A program made the position numbers and the translations under genes. From an uncultured Acetatifactor sp. (GTDB lineage: Bacteria; Bacillota; Clostridia; Lachnospirales; Lachnospiraceae), in NCBI GenBank assembly GCA_910584375.1, contig CAJUAH010000049.1:1-17166 (forward strand): a DNA stretch of 17,166 nucleotides. The letters run 5' to 3'. Below are positions 6,195 through 13,532 of this stretch, one piece after another (position 1 is the first letter of the stretch; each line of letters begins with the position of its first letter). The notes beneath the pieces are model-generated. The model ran no database searches and was not told the DNA's origin. It was given only the letters and a program-made list of their open reading frames with translations.

Positions 6195-6207
6195 TTATAT
6201 GAAAAAT
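6195..6207 (-). promoter_or_regulatory. CATATA promoter-like motif upstream of the SLOG gene
   Basis: On the minus strand ATTTTTCATATAA lies 37 nt before the ATG at 6157. It is one of the closest matches to the consensus shared by the genes starting at 1612, 4589 and 15605. Confidence 0.45.
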
Positions 6208-6222
6208 ATTTGGTGAAATTTG

Positions 6223-6250
6223 TTTTTACATATGTTTTTGCATATATCAA
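6223..6250 (+). promoter_or_regulatory. CATATA-like motifs upstream of the helicase-nuclease gene
   Basis: TTTTTACATATG (6223-6234) is followed at once by TTTTTGCATATATCAA (6235-6250), ending 41 nt before the ATG at 6292. These are looser versions of the T-tract plus CATATA motif, in the shared divergent promoter region. Confidence 0.35.
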
Positions 6251-6291
6251 TGTAGATTATGACGCAGGTTTGCAGGAGGAAGTGATTGAAG

Positions 6292-8334
6292 ATGGAAATA
6301 TCGAAGAGGGAAGACGTCCTTAGCGGATGGAGAAAAAGAAAGACCAGGCCGCTTTCTGCTAACGGGCCGCTGACACTGCCTGATGGAAATATTCTGTCAA
6401 GTGAGCAGCGCCGTTTCGTTGCCGCTGTAAAGAGAGGGGAGAATATTTTAGTGGACGCCTGCATCGGCAGCGGTAAGACCACCTCCATACAGGAGGCGTG
6501 CAGGCAGGCAGAGGGCAAGAAAATTCTGTACCTCACGTTCAACAGGCGGCTCATGGAGGAGGCCAGGGCAAGGATAAACGCGGATTCAAATTTCCGCTTT
6601 GCAGAAGTTTGCAATGTGGAGGTCGAGACTTTCCACTCTTTTGCCGGGAGATGCCTGTCTTCTGCCAGGATGAGGAGCAGGGACGTTGGGCACTGCATCC
6701 AGGATCTTTGCGAGCAGAGACCACCCATCCCGCACTACGACGTGCTCGTGGTTGACGAGTACCAGGATCTCGGAGAAGACATGGCGGAGATGCTCAGGTA
6801 TATCGAAGAGAAAAATCCCGGCATCCAAAAGGTCTTCGTCGGGGACATGGCCCAGCGGATATACGAGAGGCTCTTCGATGTGGAGAGTTTCGTGGAGGAT
6901 TTTCTCGGAGAAAAAAGGGTGGTGAAGTTTACGAGGTGCTTTCGACTTTCCGAGGAGCACGCGGCGTTTCTTGGAAAGTGCTGGAACAAGTCCATTACCG
7001 GTGTAAACAATGATTGTCGGATAGAGTTTTCCTCCGACGTAAAGGCTGTTGCATGGATAGTTGCGTCCTACGACCCGTCCGACGTGCTTGTGCTCGGCCC
7101 AAATGGCTCAGGGGACAGGGCGGAACTTCAGAACATCCTCGAGAAGAGGCATAGAGATAAGTATAACAAGGACACCCTGTACTCCTCCATCAGGGAAGAG
7201 TCCAGATTTGATGGTTCGGGAAAGTCAACAAACGACTCAGCAATATTCACGACCTTCGACTCGTCCAAGGGTCTTGAGCGCGACCTTTGCGTGGTGGTTG
7301 GATTCCAGAAGAAATACTGGAACACACGGAGTTCGTTCAAGCCGGACTTCGACACTCTTCGAAACATCTTTCTCGTTGCGGCATCGAGGGGCAAAAAGCG
7401 GATTATCTTTCTGGACAGCGAAAAAAACGCACTCCTTACCCCAGCGGACTTTGCAAAAAGCTGGAAAAATCAGCCCGACCTTACGAAAGCAAGCATGTCC
7501 CAGATGTTCCAGCACACGGAGCAGTCGGATATAGACAGATGCCTTGAATGCCTCGAGACCAGGACGGTCAGGCCTAAGGGTGAAAAGATAAAGGTGGAGA
7601 AGAGAGCGGGCCACATCGACCTGTCGCCGCTTTTCGGTGTGTACGCGGAGTCTGAGTTCTTCGGGCGCTACGACCTCGATTATGCACTCTCGAATTACTC
7701 ATCCAGAAACTCGGGTTTTACGTGGAATCCTGAATGGTCGTCCCAGGAGAAAATCCGTCACCTCGTTGCCGCTGAGACAAAGCAAAACAGGTACAAGACC
7801 CAGGTGGGCGACGGGTTTATCACGGACGAGATACGGGGCAAGCTGATGGAGCGTCTTTCCACCGTCTTCAACGGCAACGAAGAAGTGCAGCACCCGTGCG
7901 AGATCTGGCTTTCCTGCCGTGGGACGAAGGAGCTTGCCGGAGAGAGGTTTGAGAAAGCGGTGGCCGGAATCTGCGACGTAATAAAGGACGGGGATGTCTG
8001 GGAGCTAAAGTTCACGTCCTCGCTCACCCCCGACCACTACCTGCAACTCGCAAGCTACCTCGTCGCCATGAGAAAAGAGCGGGGGTACCTTTGGAACATC
8101 CAGACGGACGAGCTCGTGGAGGTAAGAGTCTCGGACAAGAACCTCTTCATGGAGAGGGCCACTTCCTGCATTTCCCACCACAAGCTAAGGCTCCGGTCGT
8201 ACCTCTCCAGGCCGGAAACTGGCATGGAGAAAAGCAGGAGGGTGGGGGCGGTGCGCCCCGGAAATGGCCCGAAACACAAGGGGAACAAAAGGCGCAGGGG
8301 AGGCTTGGACTTTGAAGAGGAGATGTCGAGGTAG
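6292..8334 (+). CDS. Superfamily 1 (UvrD/Rep-like) helicase fused to RecB-type nuclease
   Basis: DNA helicase-nuclease of about 680 residues, with a likely role in recombination, end processing or replication of the element. SF1A helicase motifs in order: Walker A CIGSGKTT (about 57-64), Walker B VVDEYQD (153-159), motif III GDMAQ (184-188), motif V TTFDSSKGLERD (320-331), motif VI VAASRGKKR (362-370). The C-terminal part has a RecB/Cas4-type PD-(D/E)XK core: GICD (catalytic Asp), WELKF (Glu-x-Lys) and a downstream QLASY (motif with the conserved Gln and Tyr), about 559-589. The last 50 residues are basic and may bind DNA. AGGAGGA (6274-6280) fits either ATG 6292 (11 nt) or TTG 6286 (5 nt). 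It is first in a rightward unit with two small acidic genes. Confidence 0.9.
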   Translation: MEISKREDVLSGWRKRKTRPLSANGPLTLPDGNILSSEQRRFVAAVKRGENILVDACIGSGKTTSIQEACRQAEGKKILYLTFNRRLMEEARARINADSNFRFAEVCNVEVETFHSFAGRCLSSARMRSRDVGHCIQDLCEQRPPIPHYDVLVVDEYQDLGEDMAEMLRYIEEKNPGIQKVFVGDMAQRIYERLFDVESFVEDFLGEKRVVKFTRCFRLSEEHAAFLGKCWNKSITGVNNDCRIEFSSDVKAVAWIVASYDPSDVLVLGPNGSGDRAELQNILEKRHRDKYNKDTLYSSIREESRFDGSGKSTNDSAIFTTFDSSKGLERDLCVVVGFQKKYWNTRSSFKPDFDTLRNIFLVAASRGKKRIIFLDSEKNALLTPADFAKSWKNQPDLTKASMSQMFQHTEQSDIDRCLECLETRTVRPKGEKIKVEKRAGHIDLSPLFGVYAESEFFGRYDLDYALSNYSSRNSGFTWNPEWSSQEKIRHLVAAETKQNRYKTQVGDGFITDEIRGKLMERLSTVFNGNEEVQHPCEIWLSCRGTKELAGERFEKAVAGICDVIKDGDVWELKFTSSLTPDHYLQLASYLVAMRKERGYLWNIQTDELVEVRVSDKNLFMERATSCISHHKLRLRSYLSRPETGMEKSRRVGAVRPGNGPKHKGNKRRRGGLDFEEEMSR

Positions 8335-8383
8335 GCGGTGAACATATTTTGTTGTACCCTGACAAAAATAGAGAGGTAGAAAT

Positions 8384-8608
8384 ATGAACAAACTGGAAAA
8401 ATTTAAGGACGTTATAACTAAACAGAAAAATAGGGTAAATATGAAACTATGTTCTAATGATTTTGGCAAAGGCTATTGCATGGGGATATTAAGCGCGTTT
8501 ACGCCTGACGATATGAGCGAAGACGAATATAACGAACTTGCAAAATTCATAGACGATATTTTTGACGAGGAGATGCAGGATACTATTTCAGATCCAGAGC
8601 TGTTTTGA
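8384..8608 (+). CDS. Small acidic protein of unknown function (74 aa)
   Basis: 74 residues with a basic N-terminal third (MNKLEKFKDVITKQKNR) and a strongly acidic remainder (DDMSEDEYNE, FIDDIFDEEMQDT). It lies 49 nt after the helicase stop, in sequence much more AT-rich than the helicase gene, which suggests a different origin. AGAGAGGT precedes the ATG. Small acidic proteins on mobile elements include DNA mimics and antitoxins, but nothing here decides the role. Confidence 0.6.
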   Translation: MNKLEKFKDVITKQKNRVNMKLCSNDFGKGYCMGILSAFTPDDMSEDEYNELAKFIDDIFDEEMQDTISDPELF

Positions 8609-8629
8609 TAAAAGGAAGGAGGCTATCAG

Positions 8630-8902
8630 ATGTATAAAAATTTTATTGCAGATTTTTTTGATGAAGGTTTGACGCTTGAAGACATTGATGACTATGTTGA
8701 ATTTTGGCATAACAATGAGATGAGTCAGTCTTTAAAAGATTTTTTGGGCCTGAATGACTACGAGTATGAGATGTGGTTGCAAAAAGGGAATGATGTGATA
8801 CGAGACGTTATATACTGTAAAAGGCATAATTTGGATTTCAAAGACTATCCGGCTTTGGATGCAAATATAGATGATACGGAAAGTCGAAGTAGATACCCTT
8901 GA
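8630..8902 (+). CDS. Small acidic protein with DDYVEFWH and FLGLNDYEY motifs (90 aa)
   Basis: 90-residue protein. The pattern of DIDDYVEFWHN, then LKDFLGLNDYEYEMWLQ, is one I associate with small uncharacterised proteins common in Firmicutes and related gut bacteria. I know no assigned function. GGAAGGAGG gives a strong ribosome site ahead of the ATG at 8630. The gene follows the 74-aa one by 21 nt and is followed by a terminator, so the two small genes end the rightward unit that starts with the helicase-nuclease. It is AT-rich like its small neighbour. Confidence 0.65.
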   Translation: MYKNFIADFFDEGLTLEDIDDYVEFWHNNEMSQSLKDFLGLNDYEYEMWLQKGNDVIRDVIYCKRHNLDFKDYPALDANIDDTESRSRYP

Positions 8903-8928
8903 CCGTTTCAGATAAAAAGTATAACGGA

Positions 8929-8969
8929 AAAGGCACTGGTGTCTTCGGGGGAAGAACCAGCGTCTTTTT
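8929..8969 (+). terminator. Intrinsic terminator after the small acidic genes
   Basis: Imperfect hairpin with CTGGT/ACCAG and CTTC/GAAG pairings (8936-8960), an A-run on the left (8928-8931) and TTTTT on the right (8965-8969). Stem plus T-run fit a rho-independent terminator for the rightward unit. Confidence 0.65.
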
Positions 8970-9134
8970 GCCCAAATTTTTAGAAACTCATGAGTCCCAC
9001 CCCTCTGTTTTCCTTGGAGACTGGCTTGAGCCAGCCTGGTCGACTCCGTTCTGGCGGGCAGAACACAAATGAAGAGGTGTTTCCGCGGAGCGCATTTCCT
9101 CACCCTCGTGCGCGATCCGTGTTGAACATCATAC

Positions 9135-9180
9135 TCCTTTTCGATAAGAATTTCCACATCTTGATTCTTACCAAAAAGGA
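9135..9180 (+). repeat. 17-bp inverted repeat, terminator-like
   Basis: TCCTTTTCGATAAGAAT (9135-9151) and ATTCTTACCAAAAAGGA (9164-9180) pair at 15 of 17 positions around a 12-nt loop. ATTTTTACC follows on the plus strand, so it could back up the terminator at 8929-8969. Its right arm is also the start of dispersed repeat copy B. Confidence 0.55.
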
Positions 9181-9210
9181 ATTTTTACCAAAGACACAAA
9201 CTATTTTACA
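9164..9210 (+). repeat. Dispersed direct repeat, copy B
   Basis: Partner of the repeat at 3-49: ATTCTTACCAAAAA, TTTTTACC, AGACACA and TTTTACA occur in the same order and spacing, with few differences. The two copies lie about 9.16 kb apart in the same orientation and bracket the type I module, the nrdG cluster, clpX and the helicase-nuclease unit. Confidence 0.6.
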
Positions 9211-9216
9211 CTACCC

Positions 9217-9233
9217 GGTTCCGCACTGGAACC
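9217..9233 (-). terminator. Hairpin at the end of the kinase operon
   Basis: GGTTCC and GGAACC form a perfect 6-bp stem around 5 nt, touching the stop codon of the second HipA-like gene. No T-run follows on the minus strand, so its value as a terminator is uncertain. Confidence 0.3.
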
Positions 9234-10567
9234 TACAGCCTTTCGAGGCCGACGTTCTCCACGGGTACTTCATCTACCGCTGCTCCTAATTTGTCTTGCA
9301 GTTCTCCCATGCCCAAACTGTCGCTGGCGTGCTTGCTGAGGATGTCAAACACGTCCTCTTCCCCGCCAGGCAGGACTAGATCCTTGCCTGGCTCCGCACT
9401 TATCACCGCAATCTCCGCAACATTCTGCCGACTCTGCTTTGGGTTTATATCTAGACCGAGATCTCTTGCGGCTTTTACAAAGTACCTGTACTGCCTTTCG
9501 GTTATAAAATCCTCTCTCCTGATGGGCTCCGTAAAATGAAAGTCTGTCCTGGCTGACGCTACCTCTGCTGCGTGCCTCAAGGTCATCGAGGGAATTACCA
9601 GGTAGGGCACGTCAGGGTTTGCCATAAGGCCAGAATCGAAAGCGTTGTTGTGGTCGTAGAGCGGATGGCATCCCAATATTTCCATGGTCTCGCAGTTGTA
9701 CAGAAATCCCCAGTTCATCCCATGGCGGTCTCTGTTGGCGGTGAGATAGTCAACAATGCACATTTTGTAAAGAGCGTCCGGGTCTATTCTGCGCACTTCA
9801 TTCAGAAAGTTGAGGCCGTTTCTGTTGCAGTACGATTCAAAGTCCATGGCTGAAAGCATGACGATATCCCCGCTGGTCATGCATTTGCATCTTGAGACAA
9901 AGTTATCCTCCGACTTTCCTGCCGTATATTCCAGGGAGTCCGCATTCGTCTTTTTCAGAAGATTTGAAACCATAACTTCTATTCTTGCCTCGGAAGAGCC
10001 ATTGCTGCCTTTTTTATAAAGATAAAGCTCCCCTCCTTCTCTGTGCCATGCTTTTGCGTACGCTCCCAAAGATGTAAGTTCAGGTGTGACTGGTGTTCCA
10101 GTAAGCGTAAGGGATGTTCCGTGCAAAGCCACCTGGGCGACTATCTCGTTCAGATGGTTTTGGTGGATGTCCACATCTTTCCACGACACAGGGTCATTTT
10201 CAAGCTTTATCCAGTAGTTGTCCTGGAGCGATACCGCACGGCAAACCAGGGCTATCCTTGCCTTGGAATAGTCGTCCTGTGCCTGTTCAAAGCCAAACAG
10301 AGCGTATATCTTTTTGGCGTTGTCCCTGGTAATAGGAAGGACGCGCTGGGCTAAGAAACGGGTCACGGCCTCGCTGTTTTTAGCCCCAGCAACAACAGCG
10401 GCCTTTATCTCGCTGCCAGACATCCCATCTTTTACCTCGCATGCTCTGATGCACCCCTTTAACTGGTAGGGGAGATGAAAGTCGTCCAGCACATCGTACA
10501 CTACATCGTCAAAATTGATTCGCATTACCGTAGTGTTCTTCATCATCAACAGCATATTCTGGCTCAT
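9233..10567 (-). CDS. HipA-like kinase-fold protein (444 aa)
   Basis: Protein of the HipA kinase fold. A glycine- and serine-bearing loop followed by a lysine strand (SLGAYAKAWHREGG ... LYLYKKGS, about residues 166-188) fits the ATP-binding part. The catalytic segment YLTANRDRHGMNWGFL (about 274-289) has the DRHxxNWG signature, and PLYDHNNAF (302-310) carries the metal-binding Asp. The N-terminal 150 residues are an extension of unknown role. GAGG (10577-10574) places the start at ATG 10567, 23 nt below the upstream stop, and the longer frame needs a GTG. No HipB-type repressor is adjacent. The C-terminal region contains EEDVFDILSKH (403-413), similar to the tails of the first kinase and the 574-aa protein. 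The substrate is unknown. Confidence 0.78.
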   Translation of the reverse strand: MSQNMLLMMKNTTVMRINFDDVVYDVLDDFHLPYQLKGCIRACEVKDGMSGSEIKAAVVAGAKNSEAVTRFLAQRVLPITRDNAKKIYALFGFEQAQDDYSKARIALVCRAVSLQDNYWIKLENDPVSWKDVDIHQNHLNEIVAQVALHGTSLTLTGTPVTPELTSLGAYAKAWHREGGELYLYKKGSNGSSEARIEVMVSNLLKKTNADSLEYTAGKSEDNFVSRCKCMTSGDIVMLSAMDFESYCNRNGLNFLNEVRRIDPDALYKMCIVDYLTANRDRHGMNWGFLYNCETMEILGCHPLYDHNNAFDSGLMANPDVPYLVIPSMTLRHAAEVASARTDFHFTEPIRREDFITERQYRYFVKAARDLGLDINPKQSRQNVAEIAVISAEPGKDLVLPGGEEDVFDILSKHASDSLGMGELQDKLGAAVDEVPVENVGLERL

Positions 10568-10590
10568 AAAATACCTCGTTTCTATGCAAA

Positions 10591-11997
10591 TCACAGCTCA
10601 ATGGTAATCGAGTCGTGGGTCCTTTGCAAGTAGGCGATGTGCTTGAACGCGAAGTCGCGCCCGCTTTTGTACGCTTCCTCGCCCTCTAGGTCATAATAGA
10701 GATTGTATTCGCCCCTCTTCGTGCAGCGGTTTGTGCTGAGCATCTTCTCGTGCAGCCGCCTGAGGTTTTCGATCCCCAGCTCCCGGATGCTCTCCACGCT
10801 CCCAGCCCTCGCCTGCTCCACCCTCTGCCTTAAAAGTTCCCGCCAGGACGGCAGGAACTTTCCGTCCCTGATGAAGGGCGTGATGTCGATGGTCCGATGA
10901 CTGTCGTCTCCGAATATCTTCCACTCCGCCTTGCGGGTGGGTGTGACGCACCAGAAACGCTCCCCGGTCTTGATGTTTGTGAAGGTGCTCTCTATGCCGC
11001 AGCCGTCAAGCTCGCACTCCCTCCTGTGGAAATCCATGAACTGCCCCATGAGCGCCCCGGGGTCCCCGATGGGCGCCTTCCCCGAGGCGTAGGGGCCGAG
11101 GTACTTTTCGATCTTCTTCCAGTACTGCTTGTACAGTTTCGTCATGCCGGGTTCAAAATCGACTTTGCAGTACGCCTCCTTGAGCTCCCCCATGTAGCGC
11201 CTCACGGCCTCGGGAGAGGCGAAGTCCGCCGGGTCGTACACGTGGGCGATATTCCCCCTCATCATCCCGATGCTGTTCTCCGGCCCGAGGAAGAACGTGA
11301 CGGTTTCCGCCTCATCATAGTCGCTATCTTTTCCGACGCAGTGAAGTCTCTTATTGTACCTGAACCTGTCCTTTCTGGGTATGTCGGCGCTGTCTTTGAG
11401 AGGCTCCGCGTAAACAGTGATGTAGGGGGTGAGGTACCACTTGTCGCCGATGTGGTAGGTGTGCTCGGTGTAGCTCACGAGGCAGGGGTACATGGCAGCC
11501 CGGAGCCGGTGGACGAGGGTGGGGTCGAGAACGAGGGCCCGCATGAGGATCGGGCTGCACCAGTCCTTCCGGGCGTTATACAGGATACTGTACTCAAGAA
11601 ACTTGTGCTGGAGTATGGAGCTTGCGGCGATCCGCGCGTCGGTCTCGGCCACGGCCTGGCGGTAGAGCTCCTGCTCGGGCAGGGAGCCCTGCAGGAAGGA
11701 CGAGCCACCGCCGGTTCCCCCGACCACGGGCATCCCCGCGGTTGAGGAAACCCGCGGCGCATTCCTCGCTACCTCGGCGTAGTCTACGCTGGGCGCTACT
11801 TTCGGCCTGATGGTCTCGCCCAGAGATTGCTCGAGCTCGGTAAGGAGAGTCTTGTCGTGGCAGTCAACCACCCCTGCCTCCAGGCAGCTTGCAATAAAAT
11901 TTACCGGGAGCTGCTTGTTTCCCAGAGCGGACTGGACAGCTTTGCTCCTGAGCGCCCGCAGGTACTTGTCTGTAAAAGGTGCTTTGTCGTTTTCCAT
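10591..11997 (-). CDS. Hypothetical protein between two HipA-like genes (468 aa)
   Basis: 468-residue soluble protein starting MENDKAPFTDKYLRALRSK. The N-terminal 75 residues look helical, then comes a low-complexity Gly/Ser-rich linker (about 89-100) and a large domain rich in Tyr, Arg and Trp (for example FWCVTPTRKAEWKIFGDD, about 348-365). AAGGAGAG precedes the ATG. It lies 23 nt upstream of the second kinase and 145 nt downstream of the first, with palindromic elements in that gap. No family is recognised. Placement between two kinase genes suggests it is a substrate, a partner or the effector of the system. Confidence 0.75.
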   Translation of the reverse strand: MENDKAPFTDKYLRALRSKAVQSALGNKQLPVNFIASCLEAGVVDCHDKTLLTELEQSLGETIRPKVAPSVDYAEVARNAPRVSSTAGMPVVGGTGGGSSFLQGSLPEQELYRQAVAETDARIAASSILQHKFLEYSILYNARKDWCSPILMRALVLDPTLVHRLRAAMYPCLVSYTEHTYHIGDKWYLTPYITVYAEPLKDSADIPRKDRFRYNKRLHCVGKDSDYDEAETVTFFLGPENSIGMMRGNIAHVYDPADFASPEAVRRYMGELKEAYCKVDFEPGMTKLYKQYWKKIEKYLGPYASGKAPIGDPGALMGQFMDFHRRECELDGCGIESTFTNIKTGERFWCVTPTRKAEWKIFGDDSHRTIDITPFIRDGKFLPSWRELLRQRVEQARAGSVESIRELGIENLRRLHEKMLSTNRCTKRGEYNLYYDLEGEEAYKSGRDFAFKHIAYLQRTHDSITIEL

Positions 11998-12019
11998 TTC
12001 AATCTCTCCTTGATTCCTT

Positions 12020-12085
12020 GTAGTTTCGCTATGAAACTACGGCAGTTCTCAAGTTGGTGCTGCAGAACCAACTTGGGCGAACTGC
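12020..12085. repeat. Compound palindromic element in the operon gap
   Basis: Two hairpins in series. GTAGTTTC (12020-12027) pairs with GAAACTAC (12033-12040). Outer arms GCAGTTC (12042-12048) and GAACTGC (12079-12085) enclose the inner stem AAGTTGGT (12051-12058) and ACCAACTT (12067-12074). Fragments of the same family continue to about 12116. It occupies the 145-nt gap between the first kinase and the 468-aa gene without ending the operon in an obvious way. The inner stem matches the palindrome at 3356-3389. Confidence 0.75.
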
Positions 12086-12142
12086 AAGTTTCCCTGCAGT
12101 TCAGATACACAGCAGGAAGTTTCCCGAGCCCTTGCGTTCTCC

Positions 12143-13285
12143 TTACGCCTCGCTGTACTCCTCCCCAAGAGCATCCTCGAAGTCGGAGCCGGGATATGCG
12201 TCGCCGCTTTCCGGATGCCCGTCGTTCCCGAAGAGAGGGGCGTGCCTGTACGCGGACAGGATAGCGTCCACGTCGTTTTCGTTCGTTTCCTGGGGCTCCT
12301 TACACTGACCGGCGTGTTCACGGCAATACTGTAAATAAGGCTCCATGATAACCTGCTGATAGCGCTCATTGAGCATCGTCTTGTAGAATTGCCTCCGAAT
12401 GCCCGATATGCCGGGAGTATCGTCCACAATCCCGCATATCTTATCCATGTCTATCCTTGGGGCGATTCGAAGCAGCGCTTCCGTACAGTCCGAATTTAAA
12501 AAAGACGAAATGTACTGCTTGTACGAGGCTTTCTTTCCATCCTCCAGTTCAAGAGCAGCTGTCGGGAACTTGTCAATCCTCATCTGGATTTCCTCGCGAG
12601 ACATCAATATCCTGGGAATAGCCTCATCCGAGATTTGAGGATAGAGGCAAGAGCCGCAATCATACACAGGAGCAAGACGTATCTCCCCTGTCTCCTTGCT
12701 TACCAGGTATCCCCAGTTGTTTGCGTGCCTGTCAAAATTGCCCAGTAAGGCATCTGCAATAAAGGTGTCCCAATACCGTTTAAGCGACTCCCTTCCAAAT
12801 TCTTCCGAGAAATACTCGTTTTTACTCTTAAAAACTTGGTAGATATCTTCAATTCTCGGAATCTTGGGCGGTTTGATATCGAGAACAACACCCTCTATGA
12901 ATTTGAATTCTACAAGCTCGTAGCCTTCCGGCACAAAATTTCTGCACGCTACTGCAGGGTACGTTTTTTCGCCCAGGGCAGCATGAGCAGAATTTCTTCT
13001 GGGCATTGTAAGCGTTCCAAGCAGAGTTTCCTGCACATCAAATCCCATTGACTTCAAGATACGGCAGCTAACATATTCCGAAAATGCGCTATTCGAATAA
13101 GAACTGTTTAGCTCAGTCCTTTTTTCGTCAGGAATTACATCGGACAATTTTAGCATATATCTGCTGCCTTCGTACAGGATGCCCCTTTTCTTGTCGGAGC
13201 CGCCGTAATTTGCCGAAGTATCTATTTTACAGTTTGTAAAATCTATGTTTTGTTTTTGCTCTGCGGAAAGTTTGTTCACCTGCAT
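12143..13285 (-). CDS. HipA/CtkA-like kinase with acidic C-terminal tail (380 aa)
   Basis: Compact HipA/CtkA-type kinase. ATP-binding part: YGGSDKKRGILYEGSRYMLK (27-46, with a candidate catalytic Lys), then the family-typical SNSAFSEYVSCRILKSMG (64-81) and VQETLLGT (84-91). Catalytic loop: FIADALLGNFDRHANNWGYL (175-194, Asp185 and Asn190). Metal site: APVYDCG (205-211, Asp209). Such kinases phosphorylate proteins on Ser/Thr, and HipA and CtkA are toxic to the cells they target. After the kinase domain come about 50 residues with NENDVDAILSAYRH (335-348) and an acidic end, nearly the same as the tail of the 574-aa protein. Codons 4-11 (NKLSAEQK) lie in a palindrome of the local repeat family. 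GGAGGAG fits the start. No HipB is adjacent. Confidence 0.85.
   Translation of the reverse strand: MQVNKLSAEQKQNIDFTNCKIDTSANYGGSDKKRGILYEGSRYMLKLSDVIPDEKRTELNSSYSNSAFSEYVSCRILKSMGFDVQETLLGTLTMPRRNSAHAALGEKTYPAVACRNFVPEGYELVEFKFIEGVVLDIKPPKIPRIEDIYQVFKSKNEYFSEEFGRESLKRYWDTFIADALLGNFDRHANNWGYLVSKETGEIRLAPVYDCGSCLYPQISDEAIPRILMSREEIQMRIDKFPTAALELEDGKKASYKQYISSFLNSDCTEALLRIAPRIDMDKICGIVDDTPGISGIRRQFYKTMLNERYQQVIMEPYLQYCREHAGQCKEPQETNENDVDAILSAYRHAPLFGNDGHPESGDAYPGSDFEDALGEEYSEA
12241..12285 (-). repeat. 45-bp coding repeat, copy 1 (shared tail)
   Basis: Identical at 42 of 45 positions to 13979-14023. It encodes the NENDVDAILSAYRH region of the first HipA-like kinase. Nucleotide identity is much higher than in the surrounding tail sequence, which points to recent duplication, gene conversion or strong constraint. 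Confidence 0.85.
13253..13269. repeat. Degenerate palindrome inside the kinase start region
   Basis: TTTTTGC, a 3-nt loop and GCGGAAA: a diverged copy of the TTTCTGC/GCAGAAA element found at 13561-13577 and 13756-13772. It encodes part of residues 6-11 of the 380-aa kinase, so the element is part of the reading frame. Confidence 0.65.
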
Positions 13286-13288
13286 AAC

Positions 13289-13510
13289 TTACCATCTCCT
13301 CCTGCAGTAGTAGTCGATGATGGCCTCGGCCTGCTCCTCCGTCAGCCCATCCTCGCCGCCCGTGCACCCGTGGGCGGAGCCCCTTATCTCGTCCTGCCAG
13401 CAGTCCACGCACAGCTCGCCGTTCGTAACGGCGGCCCTGAGCCCGTCTATGTCGTGCTGGAGCATCGGCGGGATCTTGAAGTCGGTCTTAAGCTCCTTGA
13501 ATTCTGCCAT
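13289..13510 (-). CDS. Small protein of unknown function (73 aa)
   Basis: 73-residue soluble protein, MAEFKELKTDFKIPP at the start and EEQAEAIIDYYCRRRW at the end. It has four Cys, including CVDC (about residues 33-36) and one at the end of GSAHGC, which could bind a metal together with the His. The start at 13510 is chosen because AAAGGTGGG lies 9 nt ahead, and the longer frame is only read-through of the upstream palindromes. Its stop lies 3 nt before the kinase ATG and its 3' end supplies the kinase ribosome site, so the two are translationally linked. That position would suit an antitoxin or a regulator of the kinase, although no HipB-like helix-turn-helix is visible. Confidence 0.7.
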   Translation of the reverse strand: MAEFKELKTDFKIPPMLQHDIDGLRAAVTNGELCVDCWQDEIRGSAHGCTGGEDGLTEEQAEAIIDYYCRRRW

Positions 13511-13532
13511 GATGCATTTCCCACCTTTCCTT

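Larger units (their letters stand above)
8970..9232. other. Hairpin-rich non-coding stretch between converging units
   Basis: No supported gene. An open frame at 8990-9289 runs into the HipA-like gene on the other strand and has no ribosome site. The stretch contains the short palindromes CTGGCT/AGCCAG (9021-9034) and GTTCTG/CAGAAC (9048-9064), a long inverted repeat (9135-9180), copy B of the dispersed repeat (9164-9210) and a hairpin at the kinase stop codon (9217-9233). GC-rich and AT-rich patches lie side by side, as in a decayed insertion or a structured RNA. Confidence 0.5.

Noticed and set aside
8990..9289. 99-codon plus-strand open frame in the hairpin-rich region
   Set aside because: No ribosome site. 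It runs through inverted repeats and into the 3' end of the kinase gene on the other strand.
10897..11745. 282-codon plus-strand open frame opposite the 468-aa gene
   Set aside because: Antisense shadow created by GC-rich codons of the minus-strand gene. It has no ribosome site and a composition dominated by Val, Gly and Pro.
9233..13285. Classic hipBA toxin-antitoxin loci
   Set aside because: Both kinases have HipA-type catalytic motifs, but no small helix-turn-helix HipB gene lies next to either, so I do not call the standard two-gene module.
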